Under the pieces are notes generated by a model. The model was not told the DNA's origin, did no database searches, and saw nothing but the letters and a program-made list of their open reading frames with translations. Position numbers and translations under genes: made by a program. A stretch of DNA of 64,000 nucleotides from Propioniferax innocua. Its GTDB lineage: Bacteria; Actinomycetota; Actinomycetes; Propionibacteriales; Propionibacteriaceae. Location of the stretch: assembly GCF_006716235.1 (NCBI RefSeq), contig NZ_VFOR01000002.1, forward strand, positions 310,001-374,000, read 5' to 3'. Positions 1-7,506 of this stretch are shown piece after piece (positions within the stretch are counted from its first letter, which is position 1; the number at the start of each line of letters is the position of its first letter).

Positions 1-138
1 TTCCGTCTCATCGTCAGCATCTGCTGACAGAACCACCGTGAGGCGTCCAGCAACTGGAGAGTCAACTCGCGGTGGACAAGCGGATCAGGGCAGCATAGAA
101 GCCTTTGCGCGCCGAACTTCACAGGCGCTCACCCCGGG

Positions 139-552
139 CTACCTCACACCGAGATCTTCGAGCAGGTCGACCACCCGTCTGCGAATCTCGTCCCGGATCG
201 GCCGCACGGCGTCGACGCCCTGCCCGGCCGGATCATCCAGGACCCAGTCCTCGTAGCGTTTGCCGGGGAAATAGGGACAGGTGTCACCGCATCCCATGGT
301 GATGACCACGTCGGAGGCCTGCACGGCGTCGGCGGTGAGGATCTTGGGCTGCTCGGCGGAGATGTCGATGCCCTCTTCGAGCATCGCATCGCGGACCGCG
401 GGATTGATGCTGTCGGCCGGCGCGGACCCGGCGGAGCGGACCTCGACCCGCCCCTCGGAGAGGTGATGGGTGTAGGCGGCGGCCATCTGGGAACGCCCGG
501 CATTGTGCACGCAGACGTAGAGGACGGAGGGTCGGGATTCCTGAACACTCAC
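139..552 (-). CDS. arsC: Arsenate reductase (low-molecular-weight phosphatase fold)
   Basis: Cytoplasmic reductase converting arsenate to arsenite for export. The 137-residue protein opens with the phosphatase-fold P-loop CVHNAGRS (nucleophile Cys14 in a C-x5-R loop) and carries a second pair, Cys88 and Cys92, in MGCGDTCP, followed by KRYEDWVLDDPAGQ. That pattern fits actinobacterial arsenate reductases that use mycothiol/mycoredoxin; the thiol partner is inferred from the lineage. I chose the GTG at 552 because a GAAGGGG-type ribosome site lies just upstream and residue 1 then directly precedes the P-loop strand. It is the last gene of arsM-acr3-arsC, 11 bases after the permease. Confidence 0.93.
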   Translation of the reverse strand: MSVQESRPSVLYVCVHNAGRSQMAAAYTHHLSEGRVEVRSAGSAPADSINPAVRDAMLEEGIDISAEQPKILTADAVQASDVVITMGCGDTCPYFPGKRYEDWVLDDPAGQGVDAVRPIRDEIRRRVVDLLEDLGVR

Positions 553-563
553 AGCTGGCCCCT

Positions 564-1673
564 TCAGTTCGATGGTCGAGGTGTCGCGTCGTCTGGGCTC
601 TGATCCGCGCTGTGCGGGAAACGCTTGGCCAGCGCCAACGATACGTAGACCAGCCCGACGAGGATCGGCACCTCGATGAGCGGACCGACGACGGTGGCCA
701 AGGCCTGCCCTGAGGTGATCCCGAAGGTGGCGATCGCGACGGCGATGGCGAGCTCGAAGTTGTTTCCGGCGGCGGTGAAGGCCAGCGTCGTGGTGCGCTC
801 GTAGGTCATGCCGAGCACCTTGCCCAGCAGATATCCCCCGCCCCACATCAGTGTGAAGTAGGCCAGCAGCGGGATCGCGATACGGCCCACATCGAGAGGA
901 CGCTCGATGATCTGGTCGCCCTGGAGAGCGAACATGACCACGATGGTGAACAGCAACCCATACAGGGCCCACGGGCCGACGCGGGGCAGGAACGAGGACT
1001 CATACGCCGCACGCCCCCACCGCTTCTCGCCGATCTTGCGCGAGAGGTACCCCAACAACAGCGGGATGCCGAGGAAGATCAGGACGCTCTTGGCGATCTG
1101 CCACATCGAGATGTCGAGGCCGGCCTGCTGCAGGCCGAGCCAACCGGGCAGCACGGAGAGGTAGAACCAGCCCAGTCCGGCGAAGGCGATGACCTGGAAC
1201 ACCGAGTTCAAGGCCACCAGCACGGCCGCGGCCTCACGGTCGCCACAGGCGAGGTCGTTCCAGATGATCACCATGGCGATGCAGCGGGCCAGACCGACGA
1301 TGATCAGGCCGGTGCGGTACTCGGGCAGGTCGGGCAGGAGAAGCCAGGCCAAGGCGAACATCAGCGCCGGGCCGATCACCCAGTTGAGGACCAGGCTGGA
1401 TCCGAGCAGCCTCCGGTCGGAGGTGACGGTGTCGAGCCGGTCGTAGCGGACCTTGGCCAGGACCGGGTACATCATCACGAGCAGCCCGATGGCGATCGGC
1501 AACGAGATGCCGTCGAGCTGGACCGAGGACAGGGCCTGCCCGAGTCCCGGCACAGCACGACCGAGCAGAAGCCCCACCATCATCGCTACCAGAATCCAGG
1601 CAGGGAGCCACCGATCGAGCACCGACATACGTTGGGCGACCGAAGCGTCCTGCTTCACCCCACGGGACGTCAT
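564..1673 (-). CDS. acr3: ACR3-family arsenite efflux permease
   Basis: Integral membrane exporter of arsenite, the product of the downstream reductase. The 369-residue sequence has about ten hydrophobic segments and ACR3/BASS signatures: the N-terminal LDRWLPAWILVAMMVGLLLG segment, a GLARCIAMVIIWNDLACGD block that holds the conserved Cys needed for arsenite transport, and FTAAGNNFELAIAVAIATFG in the distal half. Length is normal for ACR3. The start ATG overlaps the arsM stop by four bases (ATGA), so the two are translationally coupled and presumably share the ArsR-controlled promoter at about 2.6 kb. Confidence 0.95.
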   Translation of the reverse strand: MTSRGVKQDASVAQRMSVLDRWLPAWILVAMMVGLLLGRAVPGLGQALSSVQLDGISLPIAIGLLVMMYPVLAKVRYDRLDTVTSDRRLLGSSLVLNWVIGPALMFALAWLLLPDLPEYRTGLIIVGLARCIAMVIIWNDLACGDREAAAVLVALNSVFQVIAFAGLGWFYLSVLPGWLGLQQAGLDISMWQIAKSVLIFLGIPLLLGYLSRKIGEKRWGRAAYESSFLPRVGPWALYGLLFTIVVMFALQGDQIIERPLDVGRIAIPLLAYFTLMWGGGYLLGKVLGMTYERTTTLAFTAAGNNFELAIAVAIATFGITSGQALATVVGPLIEVPILVGLVYVSLALAKRFPHSADQSPDDATPRPSN

Positions 1674-2572
1674 GCCGACTCCCCCGGCTTGGCCGCGCGG
1701 ATGAACGCACTGGCGAAGGCCCCGTCGAGGGCCGCGAGCGCATCATCGAGGGTCATGCCCTTCGGGAGGCTCTCCGGGGCCAGCTGGTCGGACATCTCTT
1801 GGAGGGCCTGACGGTCGTAATGGCGGGTGACCTCGATCGAGGCGTCCACGAAACCGGCATCGGTGAGCTTGGCGATGTAATCCGCATCGAGCAGCGATCC
1901 GGAGATGCATCCGGTCCACAACGACATGACGCCGCGCAGGGCGTCGGGGATCTCTCGGAGCAGGACGATGTCGGAGACGGCGAATCGGCCGCCTGGCCGC
2001 AGGACGCGGAACGACTCGCGCAGAACCGCGTCCTTGTCCGGGCTGAGGTTGATCACGCAGTTGGAGATCACGACGTCGACCATCGCGTCATCGAGCGGCA
2101 CGTCCTCGATGGAGCCCTGCAGGAACCGGGCGTTCTCGACGCCGGCCTCGGCTCGGTTGCGTTCGGCCAGCTCGAGCATCTCGGGAGTCATGTCGAGCCC
2201 GTAGGCCATCCCGCCCGGAGCAACCCGACGGGCCGACAGGAGCACGTCGAGCCCACCACCGGAGCCCAGATCGAGAACGTCCTCCCCCGGCGTGAGTTCG
2301 GCGAGTGCGGTGGGGTTTCCGCAACCGAGGGACGCTGCGAGGGCAGCGTCGAACGGGGCGTCGGACTCGTCATAGAGACCCGACGTGATGGGGTCGACGC
2401 CACGCATGGCACCACCTCCACCACAACAGGACGAGCCAGCGTCGTCCAGAGCGATACGAGCAGCCGATGCGTAACGCCCCTGCACGGCCTCCCGGATCCC
2501 CTCGTGAGCGCGCACATCCTCACCCGGAATGGAACTTGTCTCGATAGACATCGAATCAGCCATGTGCATCAT
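1670..2572 (-). CDS. arsM: Arsenite S-adenosylmethionine methyltransferase
   Basis: Methylates trivalent arsenic using SAM. The 300-residue protein has the ArsM cysteine pattern: SCCGGGG near residue 50, then [13 protein letters not shown] and WTGCISGSL in the core, the three positions that bind As(III) in known ArsM enzymes. The SAM-binding motif is [14 protein letters not shown]. Several in-frame ATGs lie in the first 24 bases of the gene and none has a clear ribosome site, so the true start may be slightly downstream or the message leaderless. First gene of arsM-acr3-arsC and divergent from arsR, with 37 bases between them. Confidence 0.93.
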   Translation of the reverse strand: MMHMADSMSIETSSIPGEDVRAHEGIREAVQGRYASAARIALDDAGSSCCGGGGAMRGVDPITSGLYDESDAPFDAALAASLGCGNPTALAELTPGEDVLDLGSGGGLDVLLSARRVAPGGMAYGLDMTPEMLELAERNRAEAGVENARFLQGSIEDVPLDDAMVDVVISNCVINLSPDKDAVLRESFRVLRPGGRFAVSDIVLLREIPDALRGVMSLWTGCISGSLLDADYIAKLTDAGFVDASIEVTRHYDRQALQEMSDQLAPESLPKGMTLDDALAALDGAFASAFIRAAKPGESA

Positions 2573-2581
2573 GGTGGCAGA

Positions 2582-2600
2582 TTGATTCGATACCTGTCAA
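2582..2600. promoter_or_regulatory. Probable ArsR operator/promoter between arsM and arsR
   Basis: The 37-base divergent gap contains TTGA (2582-2585) and TCAA (2597-2600) as inverted half-sites. On the minus strand the right half reads TTGACA, a consensus -35 hexamer pointing towards arsM. ArsR repressors commonly bind imperfect dyads overlapping such elements and leave DNA when As(III) binds. Assignment rests on position and symmetry only. Confidence 0.5.
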
Positions 2601-2609
2601 GATAAGGGC

Positions 2610-2951
2610 ATGGAACTGCTGGAGAGCGCCCTGGGCGCTGACGCAACCGCCCGGTGCGGCCTGGCGACGTCGCCGGTGACCGCGCAGGAGGCCGAGCGGA
2701 TCGCCCCGATATTCAAGGCCTTGGGAGACCCCGTTCGACTGCGCATGGCGTCGATGATCGCAGCTGTTCCAGAGCTATGCGTCTGCGAGATCACGCCGGC
2801 CTTCGACCTGTCGTCGGGAACGATCTCGCACCACCTGAAGACCCTGCGCGAGGCGGGCATCGTCGCCTGCGAACGCCGGGGAACCTATGTGCACTACTGG
2901 ATTCGCCCCGAGGTGCTCGACGCACTGTCAGGATTATTGGCGACCGCCTGA
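2610..2951 (+). CDS. arsR: ArsR-family As(III)-responsive repressor
   Basis: Winged-helix repressor of 113 residues. The metalloid site ELCVCEI (Cys-Val-Cys) sits at the start of the DNA-recognition region, as in classical ArsR proteins where these cysteines bind As(III) and release DNA. It is followed by the recognition helix LSSGTISHHLKTLREAGIV and the wing RRGTYVHYWI. Divergent from the arsM-acr3-arsC operon, which it presumably represses together with itself from the dyad at 2582-2600. Confidence 0.95.
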   Translation: MELLESALGADATARCGLATSPVTAQEAERIAPIFKALGDPVRLRMASMIAAVPELCVCEITPAFDLSSGTISHHLKTLREAGIVACERRGTYVHYWIRPEVLDALSGLLATA

Positions 2952-2992
2952 CAAACCCACCCCACGCCGACACCCCCAACGGGCTCCATTGC

Positions 2993-3007
2993 CTACATGT
3001 GTAGACT
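2993..3007 (+). promoter_or_regulatory. Palindrome and -10 element before padR-like gene
   Basis: CTACATGTGTAG (2993-3004) is a perfect 12-bp palindrome overlapping a -10-like TAGACT (3002-3007). The ATG at 3014 lies six bases further on, which suggests a leaderless transcript. A repressor bound to the palindrome would block this promoter, so it is a good candidate autoregulatory operator for the PadR protein. Confidence 0.5.
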
Positions 3008-3013
3008 TAGAGC

Positions 3014-3325
3014 ATGAGCACTCCGCTTCGCCGCACCCCGACGCTGATGAGCGTCCTGCACGTACTGACACAGTCCCCAGAGCCCCTGTGGGGCTTGGCG
3101 ATCATCAAGAAGACCGGATACCCATCGGGCACCATCTACCCCCTGCTCGACCGGCTGGAGAACGCCGACCTCCTCACATCCGAATGGGAGGCGGACAACG
3201 ACCGGCCCGGCGCGCGTCGACGCCTGTACCGCCTCTCCCCCACGGGAGAGACCTGGGCCCACGAACAGCTGGCGACACAGAGGCAGCCCGCCTTCCGCAC
3301 GACGTCACAGGTGGCGACAGCATGA
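3014..3325 (+). CDS. PadR-family transcriptional regulator
   Basis: A 103-residue winged-helix protein with the PadR layout: helix LMSVLHVLTQSPEPLWGLAI, recognition helix YPSGTIYPLLDRLENADLL, and the wing GARRRLYRLSPTGE. Size fits the small PadR-s2 type without a long C-terminal dimerisation arm. Its stop overlaps the ATG of the following membrane-protein gene by four bases, so the pair is an operon and the membrane protein is the likely regulated partner. Inducer unknown. Confidence 0.9.
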   Translation: MSTPLRRTPTLMSVLHVLTQSPEPLWGLAIIKKTGYPSGTIYPLLDRLENADLLTSEWEADNDRPGARRRLYRLSPTGETWAHEQLATQRQPAFRTTSQVATA

Positions 3326-3864
3326 AGCCCTTCGACCGCACATTGCGCATCGTCCCGGCCGGACAGCGGGAGCGCCGCAAGCAGGAATGGCTGGCCGACC
3401 TCCACGGCGCCACTGAACTCGACCTCGATCCCGCCGACCTCCACCGGGGCTTCCGGAAGACCGCTTGGCAACTACGGCGACGCCACGTGACCCATGGCCT
3501 CACCGGGAAACGCGGGGCAGCACCCATGATGATCGGCTGGGGCACGCCCTTGACCATCGCCCTACTCGTGACCCCATATCTGATACCACTACTTGGCGCG
3601 GTCGCCATGGTCACACTTGCCATCAAGGCGCCCCGATGCCGCCGCGCACTGGCCGCCTTGGCGACCCTCTGGTCAGGCACCTTGATCTATGCGACTGCAG
3701 CGTGGTGGGTCGGCTTCGACTATGCCGACGCGAACCTTGCGCCCCCGGGGTGGACGCAGGCGTGGCTCCCGGCCTTCGGCGTCAGCGTCGTGACTGCACT
3801 GGCCTTTGCCGTCACCGCACTAACCTCGACAGCACGCCCCAACAGGCACACCCCCTCGGCCTGA
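3322..3864 (+). CDS. Membrane protein coupled to PadR regulator
   Basis: About 180 residues. The first 65 are charged and soluble (MKPFDRTLRIVPAGQRERRKQEW, then a short helical stretch), followed by three or four hydrophobic segments: LTIALLVTPYLIPLLGAVAMV, ALAALATLWSGTLIYATAAW, and AFGVSVVTALAFAVTALTS. This resembles the small membrane partners often found behind PadR regulators, but I cannot name a family. The start is fixed by the four-base overlap with the upstream stop codon. Confidence 0.75.
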   Translation: MKPFDRTLRIVPAGQRERRKQEWLADLHGATELDLDPADLHRGFRKTAWQLRRRHVTHGLTGKRGAAPMMIGWGTPLTIALLVTPYLIPLLGAVAMVTLAIKAPRCRRALAALATLWSGTLIYATAAWWVGFDYADANLAPPGWTQAWLPAFGVSVVTALAFAVTALTSTARPNRHTPSA

Positions 3865-4032
3865 CCAGGCACGCGCCACCGACCCTCTGCACCCTGCCCC
3901 ACGGACGGGGAGACCACCGAATCTGCCCACCTTCGGACAGGCGACGATTCCCGGCGCACGCCCCGCACATACGGCCATGACCCCGACAGCCGACCCGTAC
4001 AGTCACACACGTCGGTCGCCCAGGAGGCTGAA

Positions 4033-4476
4033 ATGCAGACCATTGACTTCGTGGTTCTGGAGAATCACCGCCTAAGCATTCTCGAGGTGGTTCCCCATGT
4101 GGACGGCTCTTCACTCATCGAACTTGTCGCCGCTTTTGAATCCTCGCAAGGATTCACCCCGTCTGGCGCCTACGGCGGACTGATTCCCGACTTCATCAAC
4201 TGCGGCGACCTGAACGCCTACTATCTGGGGCGGAGCAAGATTCAGTGGCCAGAGCCGGGGCGACGAGCGTGGCTGCTCGGCTGCGACTGTGGCGAGGTCG
4301 GCTGCTGGCCCTTTGAAGCCGAAATCACGGAGACGGACGGAACGGTGGTCTGGACCGGATTTCGCCAGCCCTGTCAGCCTGGCTGGAACTACTCTTCCTT
4401 CGGCCCCTTCGTCTTCGATGCCGCCGAATATCGCGAAGCAGTTGCCCAAGCCGCTTCTAGAGTCCCCCAGACCTGA
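4033..4476 (+). CDS. Hypothetical protein, 147 residues
   Basis: Unrecognised soluble protein with an AGGAGG ribosome site seven bases before the ATG. It holds a cluster LLGCDCGEVGCWPFEAEI, a Cys-x-Cys-x4-Cys arrangement that may bind metal, and a Trp-rich tail FRQPCQPGWNYSSFGPFVFD. No signal peptide or membrane segment. It lies just left of the first ychF-terminus repeat, so it may be the oldest remaining cargo of the island or the chromosomal flank; I see no repeat copy to its left that would decide this. Confidence 0.65.
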   Translation: MQTIDFVVLENHRLSILEVVPHVDGSSLIELVAAFESSQGFTPSGAYGGLIPDFINCGDLNAYYLGRSKIQWPEPGRRAWLLGCDCGEVGCWPFEAEITETDGTVVWTGFRQPCQPGWNYSSFGPFVFDAAEYREAVAQAASRVPQT

Positions 4477-4568
4477 CCGACCACACGAACCCGGAACGCC
4501 GCCACGCCCGCACGATCCCACTGAACGAACCCAAGCCGGCCCCGCTCGACCACCCGCACAGCGGACCC

Positions 4569-4597
4569 ACACGCTGAAACAGACCTCCACCACGTTT
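4569..4597 (-). repeat. ychF-terminus repeat, copy 1 (degenerate)
   Basis: Leftmost recognisable copy. On the minus strand it reads Glu-Asn-Val-Val-Glu-Val-Cys-Phe-Ser-Val, matching the YchF ending with several substitutions and no stop codon after Val. The gene-free stretch 4477-4827 holds this copy, copy 2, and 140 bases between them in which I see no gene. Confidence 0.6.
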
Positions 4598-4737
4598 TCG
4601 ACACCGTTGAGCACCACGTGATCAAACAAGATCGCGCCGAAGCACTCGCGTGGGCCACCTACCCACGGTCGAGCAGGCCAACAAGCGCATCCCTCAAAGC
4701 AGACACCCGCATCTCGACGACCGACCCCAGATCAGTG

Positions 4738-4770
4738 CTACACGTTGAAACGGAACTCGACCGCATCCCC
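4738..4770 (-). repeat. ychF-terminus repeat, copy 2
   Basis: Reads Gly-Asp-Ala-Val-Glu-Phe-Arg-Phe-Asn-Val-stop on the minus strand, a near-perfect YchF C-terminus. It lies between gene-free DNA and the BrnT-like pair. The centre is GACC and the upstream half is native ychF-like rather than dyad-symmetric. Confidence 0.8.
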
Positions 4771-4827
4771 ACGGCTGGAACAGCCTGCGTCATTGAACCA
4801 GACATGACGGCAAGGTAACTTGGCCCC

Positions 4828-5055
4828 ATGGACGAGCCGATCATCGCCCAGTCAGCACTCAAGCATGGGCTGACCGAAGACGAGATCCTCCACGCGTACA
4901 GGAATCCGCTGCGAGCTTGGGATCTCGGGGAAGGATTCACGATGATCATCGGCCCAAACCACGCCGCTCTCATCCTCGAGGTCGGCTACATCCAGGGCTC
5001 CACCGCCGTCGTCATCGTCCACGCGATGCGAGCCCGCGAGAAGTTCCTGAGGTGA
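4828..5055 (+). CDS. BrnT-like putative toxin
   Basis: A 75-residue protein: an N-terminal helix (ALKHGLTEDEILHAYRNPL), then beta strands and the ending VIVHAMRAREKFLR. The His-Ala-Met-x2-Arg tail is characteristic of a compact actinobacterial family resembling BrnT/RelE-fold toxins. Its stop overlaps the start of the next gene by one base (TGATG), the usual toxin-antitoxin arrangement. Toxicity and RNase activity are inferred from fold resemblance and pairing only. The module lies between repeat copies 2 and 3. Confidence 0.65.
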   Translation: MDEPIIAQSALKHGLTEDEILHAYRNPLRAWDLGEGFTMIIGPNHAALILEVGYIQGSTAVVIVHAMRAREKFLR

Positions 5056-5330
5056 TGACCATGCCACGCACAGTCGAGGAGATCCTCGCTCACGCCGATG
5101 AGCTTGCCGCCCGGTTCGAGAACTACGAACCCGATGCCGAGCATGAACTCGACCCCTCGGCCATCCGCCAACTCAGGGACGCCGTGGTCGAACAGTCAAC
5201 AGCCGAACGCCATCTGCTCGAAGCCGTCAAGAACGCACGCGCTTCAGGAATGTCCTGGGCCAACATCGGCACCTTCGTCGGCACCTCCGGCGAAGCAGCC
5301 CGCCAGCGCTACGGCACTCGCGTCGCCTGA
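5055..5330 (+). CDS. Helix-turn-helix partner (putative antitoxin)
   Basis: A 91-residue protein with an acidic helical first half (EEILAHADELAARFENYEPDAEHELD) and a C-terminal helix-turn-helix MSWANIGTFVGTSGEAARQRYG. This pairing of a BrnT-like protein with a small HTH partner recurs in actinobacteria. It is translationally coupled to the upstream gene. An alternative ATG lies six bases downstream. The role as DNA-binding antitoxin and autoregulator is inferred. Confidence 0.65.
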   Translation: MTMPRTVEEILAHADELAARFENYEPDAEHELDPSAIRQLRDAVVEQSTAERHLLEAVKNARASGMSWANIGTFVGTSGEAARQRYGTRVA

Positions 5331-5376
5331 AGCAGACAATCAGACCACAGCCGAGCCGAAGACCAGCTCTCGGCAA

Positions 5377-5409
5377 TCACACGTTGAAACAGAACTCCAC
5401 CACGTCACC
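5377..5409 (-). repeat. ychF-terminus repeat, copy 3
   Basis: The best native-type copy: the minus strand reads Gly-Asp-Val-Val-Glu-Phe-Cys-Phe-Asn-Val-stop. It shares with ychF itself the block GGTGACGTGGTGGAGTTC, so it preserves sequence on both sides of the presumed crossover. Confidence 0.85.
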
Positions 5410-5454
5410 GCGGCGATGACCACCTGTGGGCCACGGGAAACCCCATCCACCCAC

Positions 5455-6066
5455 TCAGGATTTCGACCAAACCAAGAGATAACGGAACAGCGGCAGCCGC
5501 CGGAACGCACACCCAGACAGAACGGCAGCCGCTTCCCGTCGAATCCATCTGTAGGTCGTGGGCACGTCGAAGCATTTTGGCGCAGAACCCTCGACATACC
5601 CGCAATAACGTGAATACCACCTGTGCTGCACTGCCCCAATAGCGTCATAGGCCCAGTCCATCGGAGTGCTGCTCTTCCCCAGACCGAGGACGACCAGCTT
5701 TCCGCCCGGAGTCACCAACTCAGTCAAGTGAGCCAGCGCGTCACCGAAATCTGGAAGATGATGGATCGACGCCACAGCTGTGACCAGATCGAACTGCTCC
5801 CCTTCAAGGCTGCCACCCAAAACATCACCTTGCACCCACGTCACATCACAGCCACGCTTTTGTGCCACCGCTAGCACGTCACCGTTCACGTCAAGTCCAG
5901 TCACCGAGAGCCCGCGGACACTGAGGGCCTCCGCCAACTCGCCCTCACCGCATCCAACATCCAATGCGGTCCGCATCGCAGGGTTAACCTGCTCCAGAAT
6001 CAGCTCCCGATAGTGCAGGTTATGGTTCCAGCCCTGCGAGCGGGAGGCCTGTCGCGGAGAACTCAC
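5455..6066 (-). CDS. Class I SAM-dependent methyltransferase
   Basis: A 203-residue UbiE/COQ5-like methyltransferase. Motif I is TALDVGCGEGELAEAL near residue 35, motif II VTGLDVNGD, and motif IV LVTAVASIHHLPD. The substrate cannot be read from sequence. The GTG start overlaps the higA stop (GTGA), so this enzyme is the third gene of a higB-higA-methyltransferase transcript and a passenger on a toxin-antitoxin module between repeat copies 3 and 4. Confidence 0.85.
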   Translation of the reverse strand: MSSPRQASRSQGWNHNLHYRELILEQVNPAMRTALDVGCGEGELAEALSVRGLSVTGLDVNGDVLAVAQKRGCDVTWVQGDVLGGSLEGEQFDLVTAVASIHHLPDFGDALAHLTELVTPGGKLVVLGLGKSSTPMDWAYDAIGAVQHRWYSRYCGYVEGSAPKCFDVPTTYRWIRREAAAVLSGCAFRRLPLFRYLLVWSKS

Positions 6067-6359
6067 GCGACGTGCAGCGGCTGGATCTTGTCGAGCTGAT
6101 CCCCGATCGCGTCACGCTCGACCTCAAGGTCGTAATGGGACTGCAAGTTGATCCAGAACTGGGCGCTCATGCCGAAGAAGCGTCCCAGCCGCAGAGCCGT
6201 GTCGGCGGTGATCCGCCGCATACCGTGCACGATCTCGTTGATCCGCCGCGGAGGCACGTCGATGGAAACCGCGAGCCTGTTCTGCGTGATACCCATTGGC
6301 TCCAGGAACTCTTCCATGAGGATCTCGCCAGGGTGGACCGGGGGCATCTTACCTTCCAC
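6063..6359 (-). CDS. higA: HigA-family antitoxin (first higBA module)
   Basis: Antitoxin and autorepressor of 98 residues with the XRE-type HTH of HigA: HPGEILMEEFLEPMGITQNRLA, then VPPRRINEIVHGMRRITADTALRLGRFFG and the tail AQFWINLQSHYDLE. I chose GTG at 6359 because a perfect AGGAGGT lies five bases upstream; the next candidate is ATG at 6347. It follows higB by ten bases, in the reversed toxin-first order usual for this family. Closely similar to the second HigA at 12172-12471. Confidence 0.92.
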   Translation of the reverse strand: MEGKMPPVHPGEILMEEFLEPMGITQNRLAVSIDVPPRRINEIVHGMRRITADTALRLGRFFGMSAQFWINLQSHYDLEVERDAIGDQLDKIQPLHVA

Positions 6360-6369
6360 GTCGCACCTC

Positions 6370-6651
6370 CTAGTGATAGTCGACGATCTCAACCTCGCCG
6401 GGACCCGCCGGGGTCCAGACGAAGCAAATCCGCCATTGATCATTGATTCTGATGCTGTGCTGGCCAGACCGGTCACCCTTGAGCGCCTCCAACCTGTTCC
6501 CAGGTGGGACACGCAATTCGTCTAGCTCGTGAACCGCGTCCAACAGCAGCAGCTTGATGAGCGCCTTCTTCTGGACTCGAGGGTCGAGCCGCTTCACCCG
6601 CTGCCGCAAGTAGAGCCGCTCGGCATCGCGATCACGGAAGGAGACGATCAC
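6370..6651 (-). CDS. higB: HigB-family mRNA-interferase toxin (first module)
   Basis: A 93-residue RelE-superfamily toxin that cleaves mRNA on the ribosome. Family hallmarks are visible: FRDRDAERLYLRQRV at the N-terminus, ELRVPPGNRLEALKGDR, and the active-site strand QHSIRINDQWRICFVW, ending in VEIVDYH. The GTG start lies 12 bases downstream of the palindrome at 6664-6678 and 17 bases after the ychF-like stop codon of repeat copy 4. Confidence 0.92.
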   Translation of the reverse strand: MIVSFRDRDAERLYLRQRVKRLDPRVQKKALIKLLLLDAVHELDELRVPPGNRLEALKGDRSGQHSIRINDQWRICFVWTPAGPGEVEIVDYH

Positions 6652-6663
6652 GCCAACACTCTA

Positions 6664-6678
6664 TAACGCTAGACGTTA
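6664..6678 (-). promoter_or_regulatory. Probable HigA operator, first module
   Basis: TAACG-CTAGA-CGTTA is a 5-bp inverted repeat with a 5-base spacer just upstream of higB. The same arms and spacing occur before the second higBA module (12797-12811), which strongly suggests the HigA binding site. It overlaps the stop-codon end of repeat copy 4. Confidence 0.65.
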
Positions 6679-6714
6679 AACCGGAACTCCACCGAGTTCC
6701 GATGGATACGGCCA
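6669..6714 (-). repeat. ychF-terminus repeat, copy 4 (symmetric type 1)
   Basis: Minus strand reads Arg-Asn-Ser-Val-Glu-Phe-Arg-Phe-Asn-Val-stop. The core is a perfect dyad: CGGAACTC (6682-6689), centre CACC, GAGTTCCG (6694-6701). The stretch to about 6714 (GATGGATACGGCC) is shared in looser form with copies 5 to 9, making the unit about 46 bp. Confidence 0.85.
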
Positions 6715-6777
6715 TGACGCGACGAACGCGAACAGGCCATACCCCAGAGGACCCCGCCTTGCCCCCATCCATCACCC

Positions 6778-6794
6778 TGAATACACTGTATTCA
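6778..6794 (+). promoter_or_regulatory. Perfect palindrome, RelB-type operator
   Basis: TGAATACACTGTATTCA is a perfect 17-base palindrome (8-bp arms around one C) ending 20 bases before the relB start, with the AGAGGAGG ribosome site in between. Ribbon-helix-helix antitoxins bind such palindromes and repress their own operon. Confidence 0.7.
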
Positions 6795-6814
6795 CGCCCG
6801 CAAGAGGAGGCCCC

Positions 6815-7027
6815 ATGAGCACCATGACAGTGCGCATGAACGAGCAGGACGCTGAACTGGTCCGCAAGTTCGCCCAGTTCGAGGGCGTCACCATCTCCGA
6901 CTTCGCCCGCACCGCGATCCTGGAGAAGATCGAGGACTCCTACGACCTGCAGGAACTGCGCCAGGCGATCGCGCAGGACACCGGCGAGCGCTTCACCATC
7001 GACGAGATCCTCACCGAACTCGCCTGA
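6815..7027 (+). CDS. relB: RelB/DUF6290-type antitoxin
   Basis: A 70-residue antitoxin. The N-terminus MSTMTVRMNEQDAELVRKFA is a ribbon-helix-helix DNA-binding segment, followed by TISDFARTAILEKIED and an acidic C-terminal tail that would wrap the toxin. Strong ribosome site AGAGGAGG. It overlaps relE by one base (TGATG), so the two are co-translated. The module fills the 600-bp interval between repeat copies 4 and 5. Confidence 0.88.
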   Translation: MSTMTVRMNEQDAELVRKFAQFEGVTISDFARTAILEKIEDSYDLQELRQAIAQDTGERFTIDEILTELA

Positions 7028-7311
7028 TGGCCCCACAGACCAGCCCATACCGCGTCGAGCTGACCGCACGAGCACGCAAGCAGCTGAAGAAGATGGACCG
7101 GTTCGACGCCAGGATCCTCGCCACCTGGATCAAGAACAACCTCGACGGCTGTGCCGACCCGCGCGCCTTCGGCAAGGGGCTGGCCGCGAACCGCTCAGGC
7201 GAATGGCGCTACCGCGTGGGCTCCTACCGCATCCTCGCTCTCATCCACGACGACATCGTCACCATCGAGGTCTTCTCGATCGGTCGCCGCGACAAGGCCT
7301 ACGACGACTGA
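7027..7311 (+). CDS. relE: RelE/ParE-superfamily toxin
   Basis: A 94-residue RelE-type protein: YRVELTARARKQLKKMD, DARILATWIKNNLDGCADPRAFGKGL, then the catalytic strand GEWRYRVGSYRILALIHDDIVTIEVFSIGRR, with the Arg residues and final GRR-x-KAYDD typical of ribosome-dependent mRNA interferases. It ends ten bases before repeat copy 5, so the cassette boundary lies immediately behind the stop codon. Confidence 0.9.
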   Translation: MAPQTSPYRVELTARARKQLKKMDRFDARILATWIKNNLDGCADPRAFGKGLAANRSGEWRYRVGSYRILALIHDDIVTIEVFSIGRRDKAYDD

Positions 7312-7320
7312 GCCGATTCA

Positions 7321-7366
7321 CTACACGTTGAAGCGGAACTCCACCGAGTTTCGTTGGATAGAGCCA
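7321..7366 (-). repeat. ychF-terminus repeat, copy 5 (type 1)
   Basis: Minus strand reads Arg-Asn-Ser-Val-Glu-Phe-Arg-Phe-Asn-Val-stop. Arms CGGAACTC and GAGTTTCG flank CACC, one mismatch from perfect symmetry. Flank TTGGATAGAGCCA matches copy 4. Confidence 0.85.
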
Positions 7367-7506
7367 CCACCAATCCCCCACAGAAAGGCACGCCTTCTCT
7401 GGGAAATCCGAAGGGGGCAAGGATGAGCCACATGAGGCACTTGCCGCGATCGCCCGCCTGGTGCTGGTCAGGCCGCCTCTCAGGAAACCCGGCGGCAACC
7501 AAGGAA

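Noticed and set aside
1-138. A gene or element at the left edge
   Set aside because: Only short chance frames; no motif, repeat copy or RNA structure that I can support.
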